Positions 11,064 through 20,769 of a DNA stretch of 64,000 nt are shown in pieces. The stretch is from Phymorhynchus buccinoides (taxonomy: Eukaryota; Mollusca; Gastropoda; Neogastropoda; Raphitomidae). Position 1 is the stretch's first letter. Each line of letters starts with the position of its first letter. The notes under the pieces were generated by a model, which was given only the letters and a program-made list of their open reading frames with translations, searched no databases and was not told the DNA's origin. The position numbers and the translations under genes were made by a program. The stretch spans positions 14,565,203 through 14,629,202 of the forward strand of contig CM065687.1 of the NCBI GenBank assembly GCA_017654935.2, read 5' to 3'.

Positions 11064-11426
11064 AATGGTCAGGTTCCATGACCTAATTACACATAAACAA
11101 AAAACAAAACAAAATTTTGTATAATAGTAACTTTTAAACAAAACGAATCTTGTCATTTATAAACTAACTTTTTACAAAATTTTAACCCATTTTAACATAT
11201 GTGAAAACTATTAGGGATATATATTCCAATTAAATATCCCTATACTATGTATGTCACGTCCTAAGGGACAAGATCTAATAGTAAATACAACTTAACTGAT
11301 TAAAAGATTAAATAGCTTATATGTAAAAGTTGTGTACATAATAATAATGTACATATTACTTTTAACAACAATATTTGGTTTTTAACTCTTTTAAACCATT
11401 ACATCTTTTACGACCACTTGGTCATT

Positions 11427-11475
11427 AACAGATTCTGACTGAAACTGGGTTCGCCCACTTAAAAAAACTAACTAC
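11427..11475 (+). repeat. Direct repeat copy 2, abutting the inverted-repeat boundary
   Basis: Near-identical to 11012-11063. It ends exactly where similarity to the right arm begins, so it marks a structural junction. Confidence 0.85.
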
Positions 11476-11795
11476 TGGTGTTTGTTTGGAAAGATTTCGT
11501 CTTTCAGTTTCAGTAGTTAGCGCTTCACCCATAGTACACCTCTTCACCACTTCCTTTTCCACACTTCAACTTCCGTGATTTCAGTTCCTTCTTGGCTCAA
11601 ACCACGCGATCGTCCACGCGCCAAGGAGGCTGTTGACCGGACTGGCTGGCGAATTAATGAGGAAGATCTACCAAAGTTAGCATAATTTGATCACATCGGA
11701 AGTTAATTATCAACAAAAAGAAAACAAAAGTAAGTAAAAGGTTTTGTAGACCACATAATTCTTTTTCTTTTGTATAATAATGTATTTACTTACAA

Positions 11796-12292
11796 CCAAA
11801 CTGATAAAATCCATAAAAAAAATTGGAATATGAGGACAGGCTACGTAAATTAGATTTGCCATCTTTGAAATACAGAAGACTAAGGGGAGATTTGATAAAT
11901 GTTTACAAGATTTATCAAGGTACTGATAATACTAACAAGTCTTATGGCATAGTTGGAAATGTTCATAATTGGATTAAGGACTTTTTAACCAATAGAGCTC
12001 AAAAGGTTAGGGTTGGAGACAATTATTCATTTGTAGCCAATGTACTCAGTGGAATCCCTCAGGGTAGCATCCTTGGACCCATTCTCTTTGAAAAGAGCAC
12101 AAAATACTAACATTTTAAGAAACCTTCTCGACGAATGGAATGACTGTAAGGCAGTTATGTATGATTACGATGAATAATATGATCAAAAACTGAGTGTGCG
12201 ACAGACCGAGACAAATAATTAAACAAAATGAAAGATGGGACAGGAAAGCCTTACGGCTATGTTTTGACTCCCAAAATCCTAATCCTAATCCT
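11796..12292 (+). mobile_element. Shuffled LINE insertion with 17-bp target duplication
   Basis: A 497-bp insertion flanked by AATGTATTTACTTACAA (11779-11795 and 12293-12309). The right arm has one copy of this target (near 60300-60330), the empty site. Coding pieces are out of order: a C-terminal LINE segment (YEDRLRKLDLPSLKYRRLRG, 11828-11887) precedes a reverse transcriptase segment (NWIKDFLTNR, then VLSGIPQGSILGPILF, about 11970-12090), followed by the 3' end and an (AATCCT)n tail at 12276-12293. Non-autonomous. Confidence 0.85.
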
Positions 12293-12309
12293 AATGTATT
12301 TACTTACAA

Positions 12310-13217
12310 GGTCAAACTCAAGGTCAGATCTTGAAAATCCTGAATGAATCTTCAGGGCAGCCAGGCATCACGAAGTTTTATTGAATTAAATACATGTCTT
12401 TTTTAACCTATATAAAAGTTTAATAGGACCTCATCTTGAGTATAAAAAAGCAATCTACAGCATTTTAAAAGGTACAAAGGCGAGCAACCAAATTTTAAAA
12501 TTAATAAAATCAATATTAAAAATTGGAATATGGGACAGACTTCATAAGTTAAGCATACCATCCTTAAAATTCAGAAGATTTCATGATGAAGGGGATATTT
12601 GATAAAAGTTTATAAAAAATTTCATAAAATCAAAATGTATTATGCCAATGATGGGACTTTTTATAGGCCGCAAGGCCTAGGCTGAGAAAGCCTGTCCCTT
12701 CTAAATACCTAACCTAACCTAGCCTAACCCTGACAAAATTAACAAACATTTGTTTCAATTATCTAATGATTTGAGAAACCGTAGCAGCAAACTAAAAATA
12801 CTAACCTTAGCAGTAGAACTTCCTTAATAGTCACTCACTGACTCAGTACTGGAACAATCTACCTGCACAAACTAAACTTGCTTCTGTTCTAACATTAACC
12901 ATTTCAAAAACCTCCTAGATAGTTATCCCAAAATTGATGTATTGAAATACAATTATGATTAAGACAACAATGATTGCTCAAAAAGCCTCACAGCTATGCC
13001 AATCTAATTGCTAAACAAAATCACTAAAACGAACAATCAAAAAAAGGGCACATCAAGAGACCGCAAGGCCTGGCTACCCTGAAGATCTGACCTGACCTGA
13101 AACAAATGCACATATTTCTTCAGTTATTGAGTGAATTTCACTGAAAAAGACATTTGTGATAAATTAACCAAACTAGATATTTAAAAGTCTGCTGGTCCCG
13201 ATGACATTCATCCATCA
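12310..13217 (+). pseudogene. Old LINE relics, left arm
   Basis: Degraded LINE sequence shared with the right arm. It includes the C-terminal signature SLKFRRFHDEG in broken frames (about 12530-12600), a CCTAACCTAACC-like stretch at 12707-12735 from a LINE tail, and the start of an RT region (SAGPDDIHP-like, about 13190-13215) cut by the hAT-like element at 13218. No intact frame. Confidence 0.7.
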
Positions 13218-13313
13218 CAGGGTGTGTCTATTCACCGAAAAATGCCGGAAGGTGAATGCTGGATGGTCATGACACCATTATGGTGAAGCTGAATTATGAA
13301 ACCACATATAACC

Positions 13314-13780
13314 TCACGCCGGCCATCACAAATCGTCGCAGGATAAAGCCAACCAGATTTGAGGGCTTCAAAGCAACCAACATCTTAGAAAGACAGGTCA
13401 TAAACCACTCCTGTGGATTTCGTGTCCCCAACGCAAGAACGGAGCAATATCATAGCTCCTTCTTCATCCGGACTGCCATGGAGTGGAACCAACTAAGTGA
13501 GGCCACTGTCACTGCAGGCTCTGCCAGCGCATTTTCATCAGCGCTGACCAGATGACCATCTGAGCCTGCAACTACTGACCACTAGAACTGGTTTTTTTGC
13601 TTGCTTCTGGAAGTGGGGCCTGGTCCCTTCCGGCTGAACTGGGGGGTTTAATGGTCTTAATCAAGAGTAATCAGTAGGTATTTTTCGTTCCATGTTTTCT
13701 AGTAGGTTCATCCGCCCTCTAAGTTCTGTGGCGATTTATCGTCAGAAGTGGCGTCTGCAACATATATAAACAGAAACAGA
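13314..13780 (+). mobile_element. LINE 3' fragment with ATAACC target duplication
   Basis: A 467-bp insertion inside the hAT-like element, flanked by ATAACC (13308-13313, 13781-13786) and absent from the right arm (empty site about 57598-57612). It encodes the usual LINE C-terminal motif: FRVPNARTEQYHSSFFIRTA, then EWNQLSEATVTAGSASAF, ending at 13555. It is 5'-truncated and inactive. Confidence 0.85.
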
Positions 13781-13786
13781 ATAACC

Positions 13787-13980
13787 AAAATATAAATATT
13801 GTCATTTAACAGTGACTGATCACTGTTTGAAATATTTTCACATTGATAGTGAGCCCACTTTTCGCAAACATCGCAACAAATGCAGTCGATGTCACTGCTT
13901 TCCACAACAGGAGCAAGGGTAATAATCGGACATTGTTGATCAAATAGGCAATCTTTTAAAAAAGTTAGCTTTTAAAATTT
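13787..13980 (-). pseudogene. PHD-finger relic inside the hAT-like element, left arm
   Basis: On the minus strand a cysteine-rich motif, DCICCDVCEKWAHYQCENIS, follows the zinc-binding spacing of PHD fingers. The preceding CSCCGK cysteines are in another frame because of a small deletion, so the copy is broken. PHD fingers occur in some transposon and LINE proteins. The mirror copy is at 57436-57531. Confidence 0.65.
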
Positions 13981-14414
13981 ACACATGGCCTAGGTCACGG
14001 TGACAATCTCTGCCTGTGTCACAGTGTGTGTACTGTGACGCCTACTCATTGAGTCCGTTAAATTGTGTTGAGCGTCGATGTGTACGCGTGCGCGCTGTTT
14101 TGTTTGTAAACACGTCGGTATGACGCAGTATGACATGATTTCTATTCTAGTGTGTGGGATAGCCGAACTACAGAAATGTGTCATCGGGGTCGTTTTAATA
14201 ATTTTGCTCTTCGGCATTTTCACTTTCCATTGTTGTAAATTTTTGGTTTTTCTGTAGAATGTTTTCATAATTCTGCCCTACCATTTGGCATTTTGATCAT
14301 TCCGCCTTCACCATTTGGCTTGTTTCGGTGTGGTTTGACCATTCTGCATTCATTTTTCGGCATTTTCCGACCATTCTGCATTCATTTTTTGGCATTTTTC
14401 GGTGTATAAACATA

Positions 14415-14620
14415 GCGAAATAATTATAAGATTACCTACCAGCTCATTAAAAAAATAAAATTGACAGTCAATGAATGAAGGAAAAGTCCCGTAGTAGTTG
14501 GAAAAATGATCCTGGGAATTACAGGCCTGTCAGTCTTTATGTTGATTGTGTGTAAGATCTGTGAGAGTATTGCCAGCCCAGAGATAATTTAAATAAACAT
14601 TTAATGGAAAATAACTGATC
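14415..14620 (+). pseudogene. Old LINE RT fragment between insertions, left arm
   Basis: Continues the old LINE of 13190-13217: NDPGNYRPVSL, typical of the RT fingers, can be read near 14505-14540. It is split by the hAT-like element before it and the unclassified insertion after it. Confidence 0.65.
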
Positions 14621-14628
14621 AGATTATA

Positions 14629-15802
14629 ACTTACTAGCGCAACGCCCCGTACCGGTAACGCCTTGTACAGGTAATGCCAAGTACCGGTAGCGCTGAGTAC
14701 CGGTTTCGCCGTGTCCGCAAAATATTATATTTTTACTTTTGTGGCTGAAAATACAATTTTTTGACCCCTACCACTTTCAAGGCCTACCACCTTGACCTTG
14801 ACCTGACCAATGATCGGTATGTACCGGTAGCGCTGAGTACCGGTTTCGCCGGTGTCCCCTTAAAAAAATTCGGTTTTAAGGTCATGATGGTGATAATTTA
14901 TGCGTGGATGCCTTTTCTCATGGTGACACGCCACCACACAAAACTGGAAAATTCGGTAAAGCAGTTTATGCGTGGGACAGTAAAACCCAATCATTAGACC
15001 CCTACCACTAAGGCATACCACTTTTCATTGGTATGCAATCATCAGAACGGCCATAAGCCAAAGTACCTCCATGCCAAGTTTCAAGACTCTAGAAGTTATG
15101 GCCCCTTAACGATTTTCGGTTTTCAAGGTCATACACCAACGTCAAGGTCACCGGCAAAAGTTGACAGATGCCTTCCTCTCATGGTACACACCACCACACA
15201 AAATGAAGCGATTCGGTCAAGCGGTTCGGGAGATCACAGACAGAAAAGAACAAACAAACAAACAAAAAAAGGCCAAACAGCTACTAACCGCAAGTGCGTG
15301 TGGAGCTGCGTGTGGTCCCCCCCCTCCCCATGACCCCTTGGCGGAGGTTTCCGAAAAGTAAGGATGGCATGACCTTCCGAGGGTGCCAAGGATGCTTGAT
15401 ACCAAATTTGGTGTCGATCGGTTGAGAACTGTGACCCCCTCCAGCCCACCCCCTGAACACCCCACACACACACCCACCATGCCCCCCTCCATGCCCCCCC
15501 CCCCCCCCCAGCCCCCCTCCCCCCCTCCCCCCTCCTCCCCCCTCCCCCCCCCCCCCCTCTCCCCTCCCCCCCCCCCCCCCCCCCCGCTCACAGCTCACAC
15601 GCACTTGCCGTTAGTAAATCCGAGCTGCATGTGGTCCCTCCCCACGACCCCTTAGCGGAGGTTTCCGAAAAGTAAGATGGCATGAGCTTCGGAGGGTGCC
15701 AAGGATACTTGATGCCAAATTTGGTGTCGATCGGTTGAGAACTGTGGCCGTGCATAAGGGACACACAGACAGACAGACACACAGATTTCGAAAATATATA
15801 TA
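14629..15802 (+). mobile_element. Unclassified 1.17-kb element with AGATTATA target duplication
   Basis: A left-arm insertion flanked by the 8-bp duplication AGATTATA (14621-14628, 15803-15810); the right arm has the empty site near 56452-56463. It opens with reiterated CCGGTA/GCGCTGAGTACCGGTTTCG words, holds a C-rich block (15480-15590) between two copies of a roughly 160-bp segment (about 15300-15440 and 15610-15750), and ends in CAGACAGACACACAG and an AT run. No terminal inverted repeats and no coding region recognised. Confidence 0.75.
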
Positions 15803-15810
15803 AGATTATA

Positions 15811-16111
15811 GCTCGTGCAAAACTCGCATTCCTTGCTTGTTTGCTCCATCTTTGCCGTTATGAGTTTTGATCACAATTTTTATTTTATATTTTATTGTGT
15901 ACCACTGTATTTTAAAGGCCGTTTTAGTTGCCCTGGTGCTTTGCCCGTCGAAGGTTGAAAAAAATAAACCGAAATATCGCGCTATTTTATCAGTGTTTTT
16001 TTTAAACTATTATTATCAGATTGTCAATTCAACTGTTAAGTACAATAAATAATTGAATGATTATGATTAACATTAAAAATTTATAACAATTATGTACCAG
16101 TTGATGCAGTT
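15811..16111. other. Non-coding stretch shared by both arms
   Basis: AT-rich sequence matching about 56160-56455 in the right arm. It interrupts the old LINE; nothing else recognised. Confidence 0.45.
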
Positions 16112-16900
16112 TTAATTAAAAAAAATTAAAAAAACCTTTTATATTGATTTGCAAAAAGCTTTTGACAAAGTGCCACATAGAAGACTATTACCATGTATAA
16201 ACTACAAGGCTATGGCATTCAAGACTATCTACTTAAATGGATAGATGACTCTTTAACAGATGCCTTCATTTAACGTGAGAAATCTCATGGTTAGACAGGG
16301 TAGCGTCCACCACACAAAATAAATGATATGAATTGTACGATTCGGTATTAAGCAGTTCGGGAGATAGTTGAATAGACCAAGGATTGACAAATAAAGACAG
16401 TAAAAATACCTCAAAAAATAATCCTAACTATGATTCTAACATTGATTATTGGGATCTTGAACCTAGTGAACTATGATTATAACATTGATTATTGGGATCT
16501 CATATTAGAAGAGCATATTACCTACTGATCTAATAACATTTCTGGTATGATATCCATTTCATTCAGTTTAAATCCAAAGAAATAATGGTTCCTTCAAAGC
16601 ATTAGGACTGATTTTATAATATGGAAATGCGGTTTGGAGCCCAAAATCATCAAAGAAGAATACTAAACAAATATTGGATTGCCTGTAAAATTTATGAAGA
16701 GAGACTTAAAGCTCTAAATATGTACTTGAATACTGCCGGCTAAGAGGTGATATGATGACCGTTTAAAATCTTACATAGTAAAAGTTTCAAACTACTCTAG
16801 GTTCACAATTAATACTTCCATTACCAGGTGTGGAAGTTATGGCCATTTACCAGGACTTAAAGCATATTTTTTCACAGAGTTTTCCTTGGAATTTTACCCA
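16112..16900 (+). pseudogene. Old LINE RT and C-terminal relic, left arm
   Basis: Broken frames retain an RT motif A relic (YIDLQKAFDKVPHR, about 16142-16183), a motif B-like VRQGSV piece (about 16290-16312), and C-terminal words (YEERLKAL, about 16695). It continues the LINE of 13190-14620. The mirror copy lies at 55330-56160. Confidence 0.75.
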
Positions 16901-17200
16901 GTAATATAGGCAGGAACACTCAATACACCAACGTCAAGGTCAGACGGTGAAAAGTTTTGAACAGATGCCTTCCTTTTTTTTTTTTAAACCGAAACATGAG
17001 TGACTTGAAAGAGTAGGCAAAAGGCTATCTAAGCCTATACGCCGTACCTCTGACATGATATGATTGATGAAGACTTGGGGAGAGCACTTGAAAATAGATA
17101 AATCAAAACGGCACGAATGACCTGGCCAGCCAGTGCTCGTTCAGCAGGTCGCCAGCATAATGCTAAGTCCAGCAGCACTTAGGCCTACTTTCTGATATGA
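16901..17200. other. Non-coding stretch
   Basis: Contains a short piece similar to the 14629-15802 element near 16920-16970, and otherwise sequence shared with the right arm (54780-54960). Confidence 0.4.
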
Positions 17201-17205
17201 TTATC

Positions 17206-19748
17206 AAATGAAATCAAATCAAATTCACTTTATTATCTCCCAAGGAGAAATTTTGTTCAGGTGCCAGAATAACAAAGACATCGACATTCAGCATGCATGA
17301 ATAGGAGCAAAAGTTACACATAATACATACTTAAAGATACACATATGTGGATACATACACGTCTAAGGATAAGCATGCATAGTTTCTTTTAACACGATGA
17401 ACACACATTTAAGCCTAAAAGGATCATGAGTTTAGGAGGTGGATGGATCTGGGGATGAAGGATTTCTGTGCCCTGGAGTTGACTTTAAAAGTTTTGTAGC
17501 GACGTCCAGAAGGTAATAGTTCGTAATGTTTGTTCAAAACATGGGAGGTGTCATTTACAATCTTCCTGGCTTTATGCTTGGTTCGTCTTTCGTACATCTC
17601 ATTCAAACCCATCTCTCTCTTTCCATCAACTTTACTACACACATTCACCACATCATCCAACACACGCTTGTTCTTCAAACACAGACTTCCAAACCAACAC
17701 ATAAAGGAAACAGTAAGCACAGACTCAATGCAGCTACTATAGTATGTATGCAAAATGTTAGAGTTAGCACCAATGTTTCTCAGTCTGTGCAAAATAAACA
17801 ATCTTGATTGACATTTCTTATGTATGTTCTGTGTGTTCTTGTCGAAAGTCAGTTGTCGTCCAAAATGGTACCTAAGTATTTGTATTCTGAAACTCTTTCC
17901 ACTGTTTCACCATCAATTTCTACCTTTGGCACAGGGGGTGGATCTTTCCTAAAGTCTATTAACATTTCTTTTGTTTTGAGCACATTGAGGTCCAGATAGT
18001 TTTCTTTACACCACAGACAGAATTTCGCAACTTGACTAAAGTAGTGAGAATCAGAATTTGAAAGGTCTTGTATGGCCGAATCGTCTGAATATTTTATGAT
18101 AGGCACATTCTCAGTACCTCTACAGTTGTTGGTATACAAGGTAAAAAGAACAGGAGAGAGAACAGTACCCTGAGGCGCACCAGTTGAAGTAGAGAGTGGA
18201 GAGGAGAGCACTGACTGATAGCGGACTGACTGGCTTCTATTGAGAAGAAAGTTAACGAGCCAGAGGGTCAATTTAGGATCAACATGAAGGTCTAACAACT
18301 TCAGAGCTAAAAGGTGTGGCTGAATAGTGTTAAAGGCAGAGGAAAAGTCGATACAAAGAATACGAACAAAAGACTTTGAATCATTTAAATGAATGAAAGC
18401 GTTGTGAAGCAGGGTTAGGATCGCATCATCAATGCTCCTGTGTGACTTATAAGCAAACTGAAGGGGGTCTGAATGCTGTCTGGTAAAGGTTAAAAGATGC
18501 CGTAGGACAATTCTCTCAAAGCACTTCATAACTATAGAGGTTAGGGCCACAGGGCGATAGTCATTCAGAGCAACGGGGTTCTTTTTCTTGGGCACAGGGC
18601 AAATGGAAGAGTTTTTCCAAAGTTTGGGGACAGTGCAGGTTTTGAGAGACCAGTTAAAAATAGAACTAAAAACACCACAAAGTTCAGCGGCACAAGTCTT
18701 CAACAGTTTACTATGCAGGGCATCTGGACCTGCTGCCTTCCAGACATTCAGTTTTGAAAACAAGGATTTAACAACATCTGGATCAACCTCTAATAGTTCA
18801 TCACTACTATCTTTAATTTGATGCTCTAGGTTGGTTAACACTTCCATTAGTTCTGGTTCTAAATCTTTCCTCTCAAATCGACAATAAAATTCATTCAGTT
18901 TATTGGAGAAAGTGTACTGTTCATCTGGTGACATAATGTTAGCACTTTTGGCACTCTTTGTTTCCCCAGTCAGAACTTTCAACCCTCACATTGCCTGTCT
19001 GAAATTTTAGCTCTACTTTTTCTTTGAATTCCCTTTGCCCTTGACGTAATTCCCCTCTAAGCTGTTTTTGCACTACTTTCCTCTCTGCTTTATTTTCTGA
19101 TTGAAATGCCACCTTTTTCTTGTTCAAAGTTGCTTTGATTGACTTGGCAATCCATGGTTTATTGTTTGGGAATACTTTGATGGTTTTAGTAGGAATTATA
19201 TTATTTTCACAGAAACGAATATAACATGTAACAACATCAGCAGCCTCATGAACATCATCACACGAATCAACAAGCACGCTCCAGTCAGTACATTCAAAAC
19301 ACCCTTTCAGTTCATCCACACTCTCAGTCGTCCACTCTTTCACACTCTTTTTCTCAATGCGTTGTGTTTGAATTTTCGGTCTGTAGGCAGGAATCAGATT
19401 ACAGTGTTATGGTCAGAAGCACCAACTGGGGGAAGAGGAACAGAGCGGTATGCATGTCGAATATTACCATAGCACAGGTCAATTGTCTTGTCTTGTATTG
19501 CACGTTACATATTGTTTAAAAGATGGTAAGAGTTTTTCTTAAATCGCATTTGTTGAAATCCCCAAGAATAAAACAAGGGGCGTCAGCAGAGATAAGTTGA
19601 AGATCGCGAATAGCAGCAGTTATCTCCCTTCCAGCGCGAGCTGCAGAGACAGCATCGAAAACAGGGCAGTACACAACAGTCACAAAAACACGTCCAAATT
19701 CATGTGAAAGGTATCTACTTGCTAGGCCTGCCACTTCCATCAGTGATC
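17206..19748 (-). mobile_element. 5'-truncated Rex1/CR1-type LINE with TTATC target duplication
   Basis: A 2.54-kb non-LTR retrotransposon on the minus strand, flanked by TTATC (17201-17205, 19749-19753); the right arm keeps the intact target at about 54759-54763. From its 5' side it encodes the end of the AP endonuclease (FILGDFN at about 19552-19575, then IDLCYGNI and GASDHN about 19390-19480 in another frame), a linker (19343-18939), the RT (18982-17849) with CIDFSSAFNTI, STGAPQGTVLSPVLF and catalytic KYSDDSAI, and the C-terminal region (17801-17424). Several frameshifts make it inactive. The 3' tail is built on ATTTG units. YSDD and the endonuclease wording fit the Rex1/CR1 group. Confidence 0.9.
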
Positions 19749-19879
19749 TTATCTTTTTGTTCTTGATCTTTCTTTTTATTCTTGATCGTTCTTGATCTTT
19801 CTTTCTTAATTTTTCATTTTTATGCGGTGCAACTCTTTCAGTTTCACACTAATAAGTTGGTTTTTAAGTTTACAAGAAA

Positions 19880-20305
19880 GATTTGCCGTAGCTCAGTTGG
19901 TAAGTCCGAGTCGCTAGCTCGTAATCCATCAGATTTGCAAGTGCGCGTGTTCGAACCCAGCTCGGTTCACAGTCAGTGGTGTGTCCTTGGAAAAAGCACT
20001 TTACTCCTATTTTCCTCACTCCACCCAGGTGTAAATGCGTATCTGACGTCAGTTGGGGAAAAAGTCCTTCAGATGAGACTTTTGAAAACCGAGGTCCCGT
20101 GTGCTAACGCATACACAAGATCTTGCGCACACGATAAAGTCCATCCCACTATTTGGTATGAGTAGGCCGTGGGTGCCGGTGGGATGGATGACACAAATTC
20201 AAATTGCACGCATTCTGTGCGCTATTAATGGCTTGAATAAAAACCAGTTAGCACGGGGCAGGATAAACATCCCCAACTGGAATAAGAAGAAAAAGAACAA
20301 CTGAA
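19880..20305 (+). mobile_element. tRNA-derived SINE, left arm
   Basis: A pol III promoter is visible: A-box region TAGCTCAGTTGGTAAG (from 19889) and B-box GTTCGAACCC (19949-19958). A central domain (TTCCTCACTCCACCCAGGTG) resembles a conserved central domain seen in invertebrate SINEs. The acceptor stem does not pair, so it is not a tRNA gene. The mirror copy is at 54215-54645. Confidence 0.8.
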
Positions 20306-20769
20306 ACAGAGAGCTTCCAATAAAACATCTGTGACTGAAACAAACAAAAATCAACCACAAGCTATTTGGGTTGCATTGAACTTGGTTGTTCTATCCCGGA
20401 AGTCACTCTCTGGGAATCTTAAAAACAGCATGGTGATGACATATTGTTTTCAAAGGCAATGTAAACATTTTATGAGGCTTATCGGACTCTGACTGTCTCT
20501 CTCCATAATTTTAACTGTCTGTTTGTCTCATTATCTCTCCCTCTTGTGTTCCCCTCCTGCATCCTCCTACGGGGCTCTGCCCCTGTACCCTGCTGGGGCA
20601 CTTGGTGGCTCCTGGACCCCTGCCCTTTAGTTCTTTTCATTTTGAGGAGTTTTGTGGGTTTATTTTATAGAAGAGTATCTTCTTTTCATTGTTATCTATT
20701 CTCATGGTTTGCATAGATATTTATAGTATATTGTTTGTTTTGTGTTGTTGCAGATTGTTAAATCACAAG
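20306..20769 (+). other. 5' flank and probable leader intron of the F-box gene
   Basis: No coding. The last part ends in a pyrimidine-rich run and TTGTTGCAG (about 20744-20752), a good 3' splice site 18 bases before the start codon, so the leader is probably spliced. Confidence 0.5.

Larger units (their letters stand above)
13218..14414 (+). mobile_element. hAT-like DNA element, left arm
   Basis: Starts CAGGGTGTGTCTATTCACCG and ends with the inverted, decayed GGTGTATAAACATA; the better-preserved right-arm end reads CAGGGGTGTGTCTATTCACC inverted. CAGGG termini fit hAT. It contains a nested LINE fragment (13314-13780), a PHD-finger relic on the minus strand, and subterminal repeats of CATTCTGCATTCATTTTTCG at 14280-14400. 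No transposase frame survives. It interrupts an old LINE at a position different from its twin at 56511-57702. Confidence 0.65.

Noticed and set aside
12276..12735. Telomere-like AATCCT and CCTAAC runs
   Set aside because: They are only three to four units long; the first is the 3' tail of a LINE with a target duplication, the second sits in LINE relics mirrored at about 58340.
15217..15655. Gly-rich and Pro-rich frames
   Set aside because: They come from the C-rich block inside the 14629-15802 element.
17526..17807. Plus-strand frames across the Rex1-type LINE
   Set aside because: They are antisense to clear RT coding.
19880..19975. tRNA gene
   Set aside because: A and B boxes are present, but the stems do not pair and it continues into a SINE body; it is a tRNA-derived promoter.
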